Positions 46,463 through 55,557 of a DNA stretch of 64,000 nucleotides are shown here, in pieces. The position numbers and the translations under genes are program-made. Below the pieces are notes generated by a model. It was not told the DNA's origin and did not search any database. It was given only the letters and a program-made list of their open reading frames with translations. This stretch comes from Leifsonia sp. TF02-11. GTDB taxonomy: Bacteria; Actinomycetota; Actinomycetes; Actinomycetales; Microbacteriaceae. The stretch lies in contig NZ_JAGEKP010000007.1 in NCBI RefSeq assembly GCF_017565305.1, forward strand, positions 186,001-250,000, read 5' to 3'. Within the stretch, counting starts at the first letter, position 1; each line of letters begins with the position of its first letter.

Positions 46463-48120
46463 GACGCCCTCACGATCGGCACCGCCTCGGATGCCGAGCC
46501 GGTGGTACGGATCTCGTCGCTCCAGGCGAGAGCGATCCCGAGGGTGTCGCCGAGCAGCCGCTGGTAGTCGGCGACCCGCTCCGGGTCGGCGTGGACGGCG
46601 CCCGGCACCGTCCGGTTGCGGAGGCAGTACGTGACCAGCGCACCCACGGCCTCGCCGATCGACCACTCGACGGGGTGGAGTCTGTACGCCCCGTTGGTGA
46701 TGTGGGTGGTGCCGATGTTCTTGTTGGACGCGAGGAGGTTGTCCATGGCCGCCGGAATCAGGGCACCGAGCGGGATCTGGAAGGGGTAGCAGTCGATGTC
46801 GACGTACGTCCTCCCTGCGGTGCTGGGGTGCAGGTCGATGCGGTAGTACCCGATTCCCACGCTGTCGGCGAAGATCTCCGACCCTGCGCCCGCGGGTCGC
46901 ATATCCCGGCCGATGTGCGCTTCGGTCACCGTGGACAGAGCCCGGATGCGGCGAGACTCCCGGACGTAGACGGCCTTGGCCAGTCCGTCGGTGGTGCCCA
47001 TCACGTCGCCGCGCAGCCGCAGCTCCGGGTAGCCCGTCCCTCCTCCGAAGCGCGGCGCCTCGGTCTGCATCCAGTGCACGAAGCTGAGGGTGAGATCGCG
47101 GGCACCCTCTGCAGCGAGCGCGGCCTCGGCGGCTGACACACCGACGAACGGCCGCTCCCAGTAGTCGGCCTGCGGCCAATTCAGGAGGGTCACCTCGCCG
47201 CCCGGCCAGCCGGGCGCGAGGTTCGAGCGGGCGACGATCCTGCGGTAGTGCCAGAGATCGCGGGCGCCGCTCCGCTCCGCGTCTGCGGGGTCGGTCTCGA
47301 AGATCGGACGGGTGCGGCGATCGAGCGTGATCGGCTCGATGTCGTCCCACGACAGCTGCGACCCGGGCCAGAACGGGGCCACCGTGGTCTTCCAGTGGTC
47401 GTAGCCGGCCGGACGTTCGATGGTGTGGTCCTCTCCCGGACGGCACTCGAGCGCCGCGCACCACGTGACCGCCTGCTGGTCGAAGGGGTTCGCGATGTCG
47501 GGGGCGTGCAGCTCGCCCGTCTGGGCGGACGACTCGGCACCGATGACGTAGTCCACGCCGCCGAGCTCGAGGAGGTCGCCCAGTTCGGTGGCGTCCGCCA
47601 CGAACCCGGCGTGCACGGCGAACTCGTCCCCGGTACGCAGGTCGCGGAACCGGACCGCTTCGATCCGGGCATCGTGGCGGGAGACCGCGATCGGCTCCAC
47701 CTCTTTCAGCACGGTCACCAGTCCGCTCGCGATGAGCGGCGACAGCAGCTCCTCGATCGCAAGCGCGGCGACCCGCGGTTCGTGGCACAGGCGCGACACG
47801 AACCCGAGGCCCGGGTTGAGAAGCGGGTCGTCTTTCGCGGAAGTCGTCAGGGGATAGTTGCGTCGATAGTGGTCCCTGATCCGTTCCCGCAGTTCCGAAT
47901 AGCTCGGCGAGATCTGCAACGTGTCGATCCACTCGTGCTCGTCCGGCGGGACGCCCTGGCTGGAGAGCTGTCCGCCGAGCCAGTCCGTCGGCTCGGTCAG
48001 GACCACCCGGACGCCGAGTCGGGCGGAGGTGAGCGCTGCGGCGACGCCGCCAACTCCCCCGCCGACGACGAGAAGCTGGGTGGAGAGATCCCGAGAGGGC
48101 ATGGAGGTGGTGCCTTTCAT
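46459..48120 (-). CDS. FAD-dependent oxidoreductase, second copy
   Basis: 553 residues. The FAD-binding start LLVVGGGVGGVAAALTSARLG is followed by WLGGQLSSQGVPPDEHEWID, typical of FAD_oxidored proteins from sugar loci. It is a distant paralogue of the 758-residue protein in the same operon but lacks its C-terminal domains. ATG 48120 is used; ATG 48102 with a weak AAAGG is an alternative. Confidence 0.8.
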   Translation of the reverse strand: MKGTTSMPSRDLSTQLLVVGGGVGGVAAALTSARLGVRVVLTEPTDWLGGQLSSQGVPPDEHEWIDTLQISPSYSELRERIRDHYRRNYPLTTSAKDDPLLNPGLGFVSRLCHEPRVAALAIEELLSPLIASGLVTVLKEVEPIAVSRHDARIEAVRFRDLRTGDEFAVHAGFVADATELGDLLELGGVDYVIGAESSAQTGELHAPDIANPFDQQAVTWCAALECRPGEDHTIERPAGYDHWKTTVAPFWPGSQLSWDDIEPITLDRRTRPIFETDPADAERSGARDLWHYRRIVARSNLAPGWPGGEVTLLNWPQADYWERPFVGVSAAEAALAAEGARDLTLSFVHWMQTEAPRFGGGTGYPELRLRGDVMGTTDGLAKAVYVRESRRIRALSTVTEAHIGRDMRPAGAGSEIFADSVGIGYYRIDLHPSTAGRTYVDIDCYPFQIPLGALIPAAMDNLLASNKNIGTTHITNGAYRLHPVEWSIGEAVGALVTYCLRNRTVPGAVHADPERVADYQRLLGDTLGIALAWSDEIRTTGSASEAVPIVRAS

Positions 48121-48148
48121 TTCGTGTGGATGCAGGACGCCGGCGAGT

Positions 48149-49072
48149 TCAGCCTTTGAGGCTGCCTTCGGAGAGCCCGGAGATGAAGCTGCGCTGGTTG
48201 AACAGGAAGACGATGAGCACGGGGACGGTGGCGATCACCGCTCCCGCCATCACCGGCCCGTATTGCACGTTGCCGCTGCTGAGGAAGCGGGCCAGCGCCA
48301 GCTGCACGGTCTGCGTCTGCGGCGAGCTCGTCACCACGAGCGGCCAGAGGAAGTCGTCCCACACTCCCGTGAACGAGAAGATGGCGACCACGGCAACGAG
48401 GGGGCGCGCGAGCGGCAGGTAGATCCTGCTGAAGATGCGCCATTCCCCTGCGCCGTCCACGCGGGCCGCCTCGGCGAGCTCGACGGGAGCGCTGAGGAAG
48501 AACTGCCGGGCCAGGAAGATGTTCATCGGCGCCACCAGGTACGGGAGCACGACCCCCGCCAAGGTGTCGAGCAGACCGCTGCCTCCGTGGCCGAGCAGAT
48601 CGTTGCCGCCGGCCAGGGGGAACCCCCGCGCCATGAGGAACAGCGGGATCAGCGTGACCGAGATCGGGATCGCCGTCGTGGCGATGAGCGCGTAGAAGAC
48701 GACCGAGCTCCCGGGGAAGGGCAGCATCGCGAACGCGTACCCGGCGAGGACCGCGATGACGCAGTTCGCGACCACCGCGACGACCGCGACGATGGCCGAG
48801 TTGGTCAGCGCCCTGCCGAGGTTCGCGTCCCTGAACGCCGTGACGAAGTTGTCCCAGGTCGCGTCTGCCGGGATCAGGGAGACCGAGCCAAAGGCGTGCT
48901 GCTCCGGTGTGAAGGCCAAGGAGATCACCCACACGAAGGGCGTGACGACCAGGAGTGTCACAACGAGGAGCACGAGGATGCTCGCCCCGTTCCGCATTCC
49001 GGGGATGAGTCTCCTGCCGCCTCGGCGGTGGGCGAGGACGGCGCCTCTGCGCCGGCTGGTGATGGAACTCAC
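48149..49072 (-). CDS. Carbohydrate ABC transporter permease (MalG type)
   Basis: 307 residues from GTG 49072, overlapping the MalF-type gene by 4 nt (GTGA). Six transmembrane helices; the cytoplasmic EAA loop is ELAEAARVDGAGEWRIFSRIYLP. It pairs with the next upstream permease. No ATPase gene is present in the locus, so a shared MsiK-like ATPase elsewhere is likely. Confidence 0.9.
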   Translation of the reverse strand: MSSITSRRRGAVLAHRRGGRRLIPGMRNGASILVLLVVTLLVVTPFVWVISLAFTPEQHAFGSVSLIPADATWDNFVTAFRDANLGRALTNSAIVAVVAVVANCVIAVLAGYAFAMLPFPGSSVVFYALIATTAIPISVTLIPLFLMARGFPLAGGNDLLGHGGSGLLDTLAGVVLPYLVAPMNIFLARQFFLSAPVELAEAARVDGAGEWRIFSRIYLPLARPLVAVVAIFSFTGVWDDFLWPLVVTSSPQTQTVQLALARFLSSGNVQYGPVMAGAVIATVPVLIVFLFNQRSFISGLSEGSLKG

Positions 49073-50016
49073 TTCTGTCTCCCCGTCATGCCGCGGATGG
49101 TCAGGAAAGAGAACCCGATGATGAAGGCGAAGAGGACGAAGGCCATCGCCGACGCCGTTCCCATCTGGTTGTACTGGAAGGCCTCGGTGTAGATGAGGTA
49201 GTTGACCGTCGTCGTGCTGCCCAGCGGGCCGCCCTTCGTCAGCACGTAGATCTCGGCGAAGCCCTGCGCCAGGAAGATGATGTCCATGGCGATGACATAC
49301 GTCAGCATGGGCTTCACGCCGGGGATAGTCACGTAGCGGAAGCAGGCCCAGCGGCCGGCGCCGTCGACGCGAGCAGCCTCGTAGAGCTCCTTCGGGATCG
49401 ACTGCAGGCCGGCCAGCAGCAGCACCATGTTGCTGCCGAGCGCCTTCCAGATCCGCATCGCGGACGCCGCCGTGAGCGCGGTGTTCTGATCCAGCAGCCA
49501 GGACTGGTCCGGCAGGCCCAGCGCGCCGAGGATCTCGTTGAACAGGCCGTGCTGCGAATACATCCAGAGCCAGACCAGGCTGACGGCGGTCAGCGAGACG
49601 ATGTGCGGCACGTAGAGAGCGCTGCGGAACAGGCCAACCCCGCGGAACGGCCGGTTGACCAGGAGCGCCAGCAGGAGGGCGAGCACGACCGTCGCCGGCA
49701 GGACCATCAGCACGTACCGGCCGGTCACCCAGAGCGCGTTGCCGAACTCCGGGTCGGTCACGATGCGCGCATAGTTCTCCACGCCGATCGGCTTGGGCCC
49801 CGACCTCCGGATCGGGTTGTAATCGGTGAACGAGAGGACGAATCCGTAGATCACCGGGACCATCTGGAAGATGAGCACATAGAGCGCCGCGGGCAGCACG
49901 AACAGCGCGCCGGTGATCCTCAGCCGGGTCCACCGGCGCGGGCGCCGTGCGGGGCCCGCGGGCGAGGCGGGCGCCGACGGTGCGGCACCCGCCTCGACGA
50001 TCTGGTCGACTGTCAT
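49069..50016 (-). CDS. Carbohydrate ABC transporter permease (MalF type)
   Basis: 315 residues. A Pro/Ala-rich N-terminus is followed by six transmembrane helices with the EAA loop ELYEAARVDGAGRWACFRYVTIPGV. It is partner of the MalG-type gene downstream and of the substrate-binding lipoprotein encoded 10 bp upstream. Confidence 0.9.
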   Translation of the reverse strand: MTVDQIVEAGAAPSAPASPAGPARRPRRWTRLRITGALFVLPAALYVLIFQMVPVIYGFVLSFTDYNPIRRSGPKPIGVENYARIVTDPEFGNALWVTGRYVLMVLPATVVLALLLALLVNRPFRGVGLFRSALYVPHIVSLTAVSLVWLWMYSQHGLFNEILGALGLPDQSWLLDQNTALTAASAMRIWKALGSNMVLLLAGLQSIPKELYEAARVDGAGRWACFRYVTIPGVKPMLTYVIAMDIIFLAQGFAEIYVLTKGGPLGSTTTVNYLIYTEAFQYNQMGTASAMAFVLFAFIIGFSFLTIRGMTGRQK

Positions 50017-50026
50017 CGGACGGCCG

Positions 50027-51349
50027 TCAACCGTTGGCCTTCAGGATGCGGTCGGCGTCGGCTTTCGCTGCGGCCAAGGCAGCCGCTGGTGTCACGGTCC
50101 GGTGGAGGGCCTGCTCGAGGTTCTTGTCGAGCACGTCCCGCACCTGCACCCAGCTGGGGACGTTGGGGTTGCCGCTGTAGTCGGGTGCGGCCTTCAGGAA
50201 CGCCTGGATGATGGGGCTGCCCTTGACATATGCGCTGTCGACGGCCGAGGCGCGGAGCGGGACGGCGCCGATGCCCTCGGTGTACTTCGCGTTCACCGCC
50301 GGATCGATCAGGTAGGTCATGAACTTCCAGGCGGCATCCTGCCGCTTGCTGTCCGCGTTGATCATCAGGTGCGTGCCGGCGCCACCCAGCGCGGCCGGGT
50401 GCTCGCCTTCGAAGCCGAGCGGCTGCATGATCCTGAGGTCCTTACCCGGTGCGGCCGCCTTGATCTGGGTGGCGGACGTCGGCTGGACCATCGTCATGGA
50501 GGCGGTGCCCTGCACCAGGGGCTGCTGAGCGGCCGGCGCGTTGGAGAAGTCCTCGCCGAGGTTGGCGGAGACGGCGTCGGGGCCGTCGTAGAGGCTGGCG
50601 AAGTACTCCAGCGCCTTCTTGCCTGCGGCCGAGTCCCAGACGGCCTCCGTCCCCGCCTTGTTGAGCGCGTCGCCTCCCGCGCCCTTGAGCAGCGTCTGGA
50701 ACGTCTGCTGACGCCCGATCGCCTGGGAGGGCAGCAGCAGCCCCGAGCGGGTGATGGTGCCAGAGCCGTCGCGCTGCGTCAGCTTCGCCGCATCGCTCTT
50801 GAGGGCCTCCCACGTCGTCGGCGGCTTGTCGGGGTCGAGTCCGGCGGCGGTGAAGTCGGCCGCGTTGTACATGATCAGGTTGCCGGTGCGGGACGTGGGG
50901 ATCGTGTAGTTCTTGCCGTGCACCACACCGCCGTCCAGCGCGCTGCCGAGGTCCTGCTGGTCCTTCTTCGGGAGGCCCTTGATGCGCGAGGTGAGGTCGA
51001 CGATACGGTCGTTCGCCACGAAGTCGGCGACGGCGGCCCCGCCGTGGCCGAACACGTCCGGCGCGGTCCCGGCGGCGAAGGCGGCGTTGAGCTTGGTGGA
51101 CATATCGCCCCAGTCGACGAAGGTGACCTGGACTTTCGTCCCGCTCTCCTTCTCGAATGCCGGCACGATCGTGTTGTTGACGAGGTCGATCTCGGTCTGG
51201 TTGTTGCCGGGGAACCAGACGGTCAGGGTCCCGCCTTCGTCCTTCGACGTCCCCTCGCTGGAGGCGCTGGTGCACCCGGCCAGGAGGAGGGCGGCGCTGG
51301 CGGCGGCGATGGCCGCGCCGAGCAGATGTCGTGGAGCGACGGTGCTCAT
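50027..51349 (-). CDS. Sugar ABC transporter substrate-binding lipoprotein
   Basis: 440 residues. A lipoprotein signal (LLLAGC, Cys26) is followed by a family 1 solute-binding domain starting TLTVWFPGNNQTEIDLV. AAGGAGAATAC precedes the ATG. It captures an oligosaccharide for the two permeases downstream and is the first gene of the catabolic operon, 61 bp after the LacI gene. Confidence 0.9.
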   Translation of the reverse strand: MSTVAPRHLLGAAIAAASAALLLAGCTSASSEGTSKDEGGTLTVWFPGNNQTEIDLVNNTIVPAFEKESGTKVQVTFVDWGDMSTKLNAAFAAGTAPDVFGHGGAAVADFVANDRIVDLTSRIKGLPKKDQQDLGSALDGGVVHGKNYTIPTSRTGNLIMYNAADFTAAGLDPDKPPTTWEALKSDAAKLTQRDGSGTITRSGLLLPSQAIGRQQTFQTLLKGAGGDALNKAGTEAVWDSAAGKKALEYFASLYDGPDAVSANLGEDFSNAPAAQQPLVQGTASMTMVQPTSATQIKAAAPGKDLRIMQPLGFEGEHPAALGGAGTHLMINADSKRQDAAWKFMTYLIDPAVNAKYTEGIGAVPLRASAVDSAYVKGSPIIQAFLKAAPDYSGNPNVPSWVQVRDVLDKNLEQALHRTVTPAAALAAAKADADRILKANG

Positions 51350-51410
51350 GTATTCTCCTTATTCGTATTAGCAGCCTATGGACTGCCGGGGTTTCATGGG
51401 AGGGGGAAAG

Positions 51411-52490
51411 CTAGACGCCGCGAGACGTGAGGGCCGGGTCCGCAACGAGGCCTGCCGCGGCTCTCGGCCGGCCGACGGAGACGTCGGAGGGAGCGCCGCA
51501 CGCGAGCACGGCGACGCGGTCAGCGCCGAGCGTGCCGTCGATGAGGTGGTTCAGCATCGTTACAGCGAGCCGCCCCATCTCCCGTCGAGGGATGTGGACG
51601 TGACTGATCGGGTCGTTGAGCTCGCCGATCGGGTCGGTGTCCAGACAGATGATCGAGACGTCGTCCGGCACGCTGAGCGACAGGCGCTTGACGACGGCGC
51701 CGAGAGCACGAGCGAGCTCGAACGATTCGGCGAGGATCGCCGTCACTCCGTCGTCGAGCTGCCGACGCACCCACGTCTCGTCGACATCGGCAGGCTCCAC
51801 GAACGTCTCGGTCGGCGCCGGGATGCCGTCGACGGCGAATGACTCGCGGATCCCGGCGAGCCTCTCCAGCTGAGAAGGTCCCCGGACGGTGATGCCGAGA
51901 TAGGCGACGCGGGCGTGCCCGAATGCGGCGAGCACGTCGGCGACGGGTCGCATCCCGCCGCGATAGTCCGCCGTCACGTGCGGGATGTCGACGCCGGGGA
52001 CGACCCGGTGACCGATGAAGACGAACGGGTACCCTTCGGCAGCCAGCCGTGCGAGCTCGTCGTCGTCCTTCTTGAAGCCGAGCATGATCGCACCGTCGGC
52101 GAGCCGGAGGCGATTGGCGCCGCTCCCGTAGATGGACCGGCTGCCGTCCGCGCGTTGTGTCGAGGCGAAGAGGACGAGGTCCAAACCTTCGTAGACCGCC
52201 TGCTCCTCGATGCCGTTCAGGAACTCCCGGTAGTAGTCGCTCGACGCGACCGGGAAGACGGGCTCGAAGGTGTGAACGCCGATCAGTCCGTTCCTGCCGC
52301 CCTTCAGAGACCGCGCGGCGACGTTCGGGACATAGCCGAGCTGGTCCATGGCGGCGCGGATCCGCGACTCGGTGGACTCCGGGATCCCATTCTCGGATGC
52401 CCGGCCGTTGAGGACCATCGACACGGCCGCCTGCGAGACACCGGCGATGCGCGCGATGTCGCTTTGCCGTGGAGCACGCGGGTTCGACAT
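51411..52490 (-). CDS. LacI-family regulator of the carbohydrate operon
   Basis: 359 residues. An N-terminal LacI HTH (QSDIARIAGVSQAAVSMVLNGRASENG) is followed by a periplasmic-binding-like sugar domain. It lies at the head of the operon, in the same direction, and probably represses it until the transported sugar or a degradation product binds. Confidence 0.9.
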   Translation of the reverse strand: MSNPRAPRQSDIARIAGVSQAAVSMVLNGRASENGIPESTESRIRAAMDQLGYVPNVAARSLKGGRNGLIGVHTFEPVFPVASSDYYREFLNGIEEQAVYEGLDLVLFASTQRADGSRSIYGSGANRLRLADGAIMLGFKKDDDELARLAAEGYPFVFIGHRVVPGVDIPHVTADYRGGMRPVADVLAAFGHARVAYLGITVRGPSQLERLAGIRESFAVDGIPAPTETFVEPADVDETWVRRQLDDGVTAILAESFELARALGAVVKRLSLSVPDDVSIICLDTDPIGELNDPISHVHIPRREMGRLAVTMLNHLIDGTLGADRVAVLACGAPSDVSVGRPRAAAGLVADPALTSRGV

Positions 52491-52932
52491 GCCTTCTCCT
52501 CATCGAGCGGCCGGGTGGGCTGATAGGTATAAGTGACTATTGCAGACGCCTGCAGGAGCTGTCAACCATAGCGACGGCACCACGGCGAAGTGAACCATCG
52601 CACGCGCCATTCTCACTGTTGTTGACCGTTCCTCCCGTGCGCGCACGAAGGCCGCTCCCGTGTTGGGCGGTGCTGCGCTCGTAGCGCCTTTCCCAACGAG
52701 GCCGTGGTAACTCGCAGCCCTCGTTACCCCTGGTGGAAGTCCGCGGGCATCACTTTACGAATCCGGTCTGGGCATGGAATCTTCATGGTCGTAAGGACGG
52801 GATGCGTCCTGCCGAGTGTCGCCTCTTCGGTGTAGTCGGAGAAGTCCGCGAGCCAGCCACCGGCTAGGAGATCCTGCGACGACCGAGCACTACCGGTAGT
52901 CCCGCCGCGATGCGATCGCAGACGCGGCGCCC
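52491..52932. other. Intergenic stretch upstream of the LacI gene
   Basis: Just before the LacI start lies an AT-rich segment with the weak palindrome ATAGGTATAAGTGACTAT, a possible operator. The rest, to 52932, has no supported gene, although a minus-strand frame ending at 52724 could be the displaced C-terminus of the gene upstream. Confidence 0.4.
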
Positions 52933-53376
52933 TCAGCGCCGCTCGATCGGTAGCAGCATGATGTCCGCCATCAGGTCCTCCGAACCACCGCGCGTCATCC
53001 TCGCCGGCGTCAGCGCCACGATGTCGCTGCGGAAGATGCGGCCGACGCCGCGGACCAGTGCATGGCTCGCGCGCGCACCACGGTGCTCCTCGGGGACCTC
53101 GACGTAGTCGATGATCACCAGGCTGTCGGCGAACAGCGACTCCTCGTCGACCACGCTGAGGCGCTCCCGGTCGAAGAAGGCGCCACCCACGGCCTCGAGC
53201 TCCGCGCTCTCGGCGTCCAGCGCATCCAGCCACGCGCAGTCCAGTCTGACCCGGGCCAGAGACGCTGTCGCGAGCACGGTCTCGCTGCGCGCGCCGTCGT
53301 CCTCGTCGAACTCCAGCGCCTTTAAAGTTGCGCTCCAGAGTTCGACCTCCAGCTGACCCTCACCGCTGCTAAGCAC
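52933..53376 (-). CDS. Putative GNAT-like protein, possibly frameshifted at the 3' end
   Basis: 147 residues. The segment IIDYVEVPEEHRGARASHALVRGVGRIFRSDIVALTPA resembles the acetyl-CoA-binding region of N-acetyltransferases, with an acidic N-terminal half. The frame stops soon after, and the expected final strand of a GNAT fold may lie in another frame at 52724-52930. It could be an intact small accessory gene or a decayed one. It is in the remnant-rich right end of the island. Confidence 0.45.
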   Translation of the reverse strand: MLSSGEGQLEVELWSATLKALEFDEDDGARSETVLATASLARVRLDCAWLDALDAESAELEAVGGAFFDRERLSVVDEESLFADSLVIIDYVEVPEEHRGARASHALVRGVGRIFRSDIVALTPARMTRGGSEDLMADIMLLPIERR

Positions 53377-53592
53377 AACTCCTACACCCGACCGGCGCCG
53401 ATGATTTCTCGGAGGTCCTCCACCGGCGTCCTCCTCGCGCTGTGATCCGTCGCTCAGTGAATCACACCGGTGGCGCGAAAGCCGCGCGAAATGCTCAGCC
53501 TCATCTCACTTCAAGGGGTCGGGATTTCGTCAACGACTTGTCCTGGAATCAGAACGATTCGGCACGTGAGGTGGGCGCCGTCGGACGATCAG

Positions 53593-53790
53593 TTACCCGA
53601 GAAAGCCGTCCTCTGCCATTGACGTCGCGGCTGCCTCCGCTTCCTCGAACCGGTCGCTGCGAATAGTGTCGACGGGGGAGTCGTGGCCCAAGAGAGGGTT
53701 CGAGCCGATGAACCACATCCGCGCTACCTCGTCACCCTGCGAGGCTCCAATCGCAAGCCAAGAGCTATAGGCGGACCGCAGTCGACGCAC
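53593..53790 (-). pseudogene. Fragment of an Xre/MbcA-ParS-type antitoxin (DUF2384-like)
   Basis: The frame (open back to about 53920 but without ATG) contains DEVARMWFIGSNPLLGHDSP then VDTIRSDRFEEAEAAATSM, the C-terminal toxin-binding pattern of these antitoxin-like proteins. The HTH N-terminus is missing and the only start is a GTG in mid-domain, so it appears truncated. Confidence 0.5.
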
Positions 53791-53943
53791 GGCGGGGTTC
53801 TCGGGCTCCGAGCCATCAATACTCGCCCATCCGTAGCTGGCGTTTGAGTCATGGGAGCCAGCTAGCGGTTCCTCGATAGAGGGGAAGCCGAGAAGGGCAG
53901 CCCCCGCAGCTGTCCCTTACATGCGGCTACCAACTGCCGATAG

Positions 53944-54396
53944 GTGCCTAGCGTGACTTCGAAATCAGCCGCAACCCAAGCCATCGACGTCCAGCAGCTG
54001 CTGGGCAAGCCCGCCGCAGCGAACGCCGCGATTAAGGCTGGATTGGACAAGATTACGATCGGAGACGAGTCGTACGGGGTTGCCCGTCGGTTCCTCGAAC
54101 GACGGATGGAGGTCGCTCGCTCCACGAGGACCGTTGGTCTCGCATCAACGGCGTTGCTCGTGGCTATGGGTGGGGCCTTCTATGCTTCTGCAACTCCCGC
54201 CGCTGTGGTTCTCTGGATAGCAGCAGCCGCATTGGCAGTCTTGTCGCTGTTTGCTTCGATGAGCGCGGCCGCTGATGAGCGGCGCATTACGGAGCTGGAA
54301 GTCCGAACGGCACTGAACCATGCACCCGCGCCGGTGGCTCAACCAGGACACGTCGGTCGAGTCATGCGAAGCCTCGCTGTACGGTTTCATCCGTGA
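53944..54396 (+). CDS. Small two-helix membrane protein
   Basis: 150 residues from GTG 53944 (or 53953). A charged N-terminal helical segment is followed by two adjacent transmembrane helices (about 66-84 and 87-106) and a short soluble tail. No family is recognised. Codon use is less GC-biased than in neighbouring core genes, consistent with acquired DNA. Confidence 0.5.
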   Translation: MPSVTSKSAATQAIDVQQLLGKPAAANAAIKAGLDKITIGDESYGVARRFLERRMEVARSTRTVGLASTALLVAMGGAFYASATPAAVVLWIAAAALAVLSLFASMSAAADERRITELEVRTALNHAPAPVAQPGHVGRVMRSLAVRFHP

Positions 54397-54801
54397 CCAC
54401 TAGTCCTAGTCGCGGTGTCTCCGCGGTGCTGCCAGCGGCCCGCGTGGTTAAGCGCGACGCCATCGGCAGTGCGGGGTCGCCGGTCACTCCCGCCTGAACC
54501 TCTCGCTTACGTACCGGAACGAGATAAAGGTGCTTCTTCTCGCCGGGAAGAGGGCGCCGTATCCAGAAGAGTGGGACGAGGACTCGGAGCTCGTCGTAGA
54601 TGGTACTGAAGCGCCGCGAGAGGTTGGAGCGTACGTTCTAGCGAAGCTGGAAGGCGTCGCAGGACACAACACCTCGGATAATCATTCCGGCTCCGCCTGA
54701 GATTCGGCGCATGGCCAGTTGCGGGACGGCGGCGCCTCGCGTCCGGCGTGGCTGGCTCCTCGCCGAGCGCTGTGTCGGGCGACAACTCCAATGCGGCTAT
54801 A
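54397..54801. other. Gene-free stretch before the right att site
   Basis: Short frames exist on both strands, but none has a recognisable domain or start signal. It is the expected place for an integrase gene; none is seen. Confidence 0.5.
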
Positions 54802-54828
54802 TGGGTTCAAATCCCACCGGTACCGCCA
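54802..54828. other. attR: duplicated 3' end of tRNA-Ser
   Basis: An exact 27-bp copy of the tRNA-Ser(CGA) 3' end, including T-loop, acceptor strand and CCA, with no tRNA body upstream. It marks the right end of the island. Confidence 0.85.
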
Positions 54829-54831
54829 CGA

Positions 54832-54875
54832 AAAACCCCCGCGATCCCTTTGTTTGCAAGGGATCCGGGGGTTTT
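54832..54875. terminator. Terminator following attR
   Basis: AAAACCCCC...GGGGGTTTT with an inner GATCCC/GGGATC stem, as after the true tRNA. The apical part differs (CCTTTG/CAAGG here versus CCGTG/CACGG there) but still pairs. Confidence 0.8.
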
Positions 54876-54996
54876 CGCTTTCTAAGGCACGGTCACTTGC
54901 CCACACTTCGCCCACGCGTGAATCGCTGCATCCCTCGACTTACTCGTTCGGACAAGCGTTCTCCGATGCGCGATTGCGTACCAGTACGCTCAGCAC

Positions 54997-55242
54997 GTGG
55001 ATTGGACTCTGGCGCCGCTGATTGTCGGCTTTCGGCTGGTGGGCCTCGCCGCGGGGGTCGCGGCGGTGTGGGCAGCGGTGAGAGGCCGTGGCCGCATGAT
55101 GGATTGGGCGAGAAACCGAGATAAGCGCCCATATCGTCCGTGGGAGCTCATTGTCACGGGGTTGGGTTCGGGTCTCGCGATCGCTCTTATCGTTATGGCG
55201 ATTTCGATGACCGTCTGGGTCTTGCAAGGAGAGCCGGCTTGA
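54997..55242 (+). CDS. Small two-helix membrane protein
   Basis: 81 residues from GTG 54997. Two transmembrane helices (about 5-27 and 50-75) flank a basic loop (RGRGRMMDWARNRDKRPYRPWE). It is the first gene outside the island. The family is not recognised. The ~300 bp after it (55243-55557) hold no supported gene. Confidence 0.55.
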   Translation: MDWTLAPLIVGFRLVGLAAGVAAVWAAVRGRGRMMDWARNRDKRPYRPWELIVTGLGSGLAIALIVMAISMTVWVLQGEPA

Positions 55243-55557
55243 CTGCAACTAATTCGGCGCGGGGAGCGCGTAGTACAGCGTCCGGATTTCACCGCGACCG
55301 CGGCGACACGCACATCGCAACGGTCGGCGTACCGTCCACGGTAGCTGTGCATGTCCATGAACTCGATCTCGATTCGCGCGTACTCGCTCTCGAGGTGATG
55401 GTGAGCGCCTCCGGTTCGTAGACGTGCCGCCCGAAGCCTTGTGGCTCTCCGCGGTGTGTCACCCTCACGAGATCGGGAGGGGCCGCTGGAGGCGGTATGC
55501 CTTGTGCGAACAGCCCCCCAGCACTAGCCTGCCTCACCGTAGGGGAAGTTTCGCGTG

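Larger units (their letters stand above)
22190..54828. mobile_element. Putative 32.6-kb genomic island integrated at tRNA-Ser
   Basis: The segment is bounded by 27-bp direct repeats (tRNA-Ser 3' end and a copy at 54802-54828). It carries accessory functions only: a toxin/antibiotic cluster, ABC exporter and two-component system, carbohydrate operon, HTH pair, and gene fragments clustered near both ends (23.3-25.9 kb and 52.5-54.8 kb). No integrase, excisionase or replication gene is recognisable, so the element appears decayed or was mobilised in trans. Confidence 0.75.

Noticed and set aside
54780-54828. A second complete tRNA-Ser gene
   Set aside because: Only the 27-bp 3' end is present; there is no acceptor 5' strand, D-arm or anticodon arm upstream.
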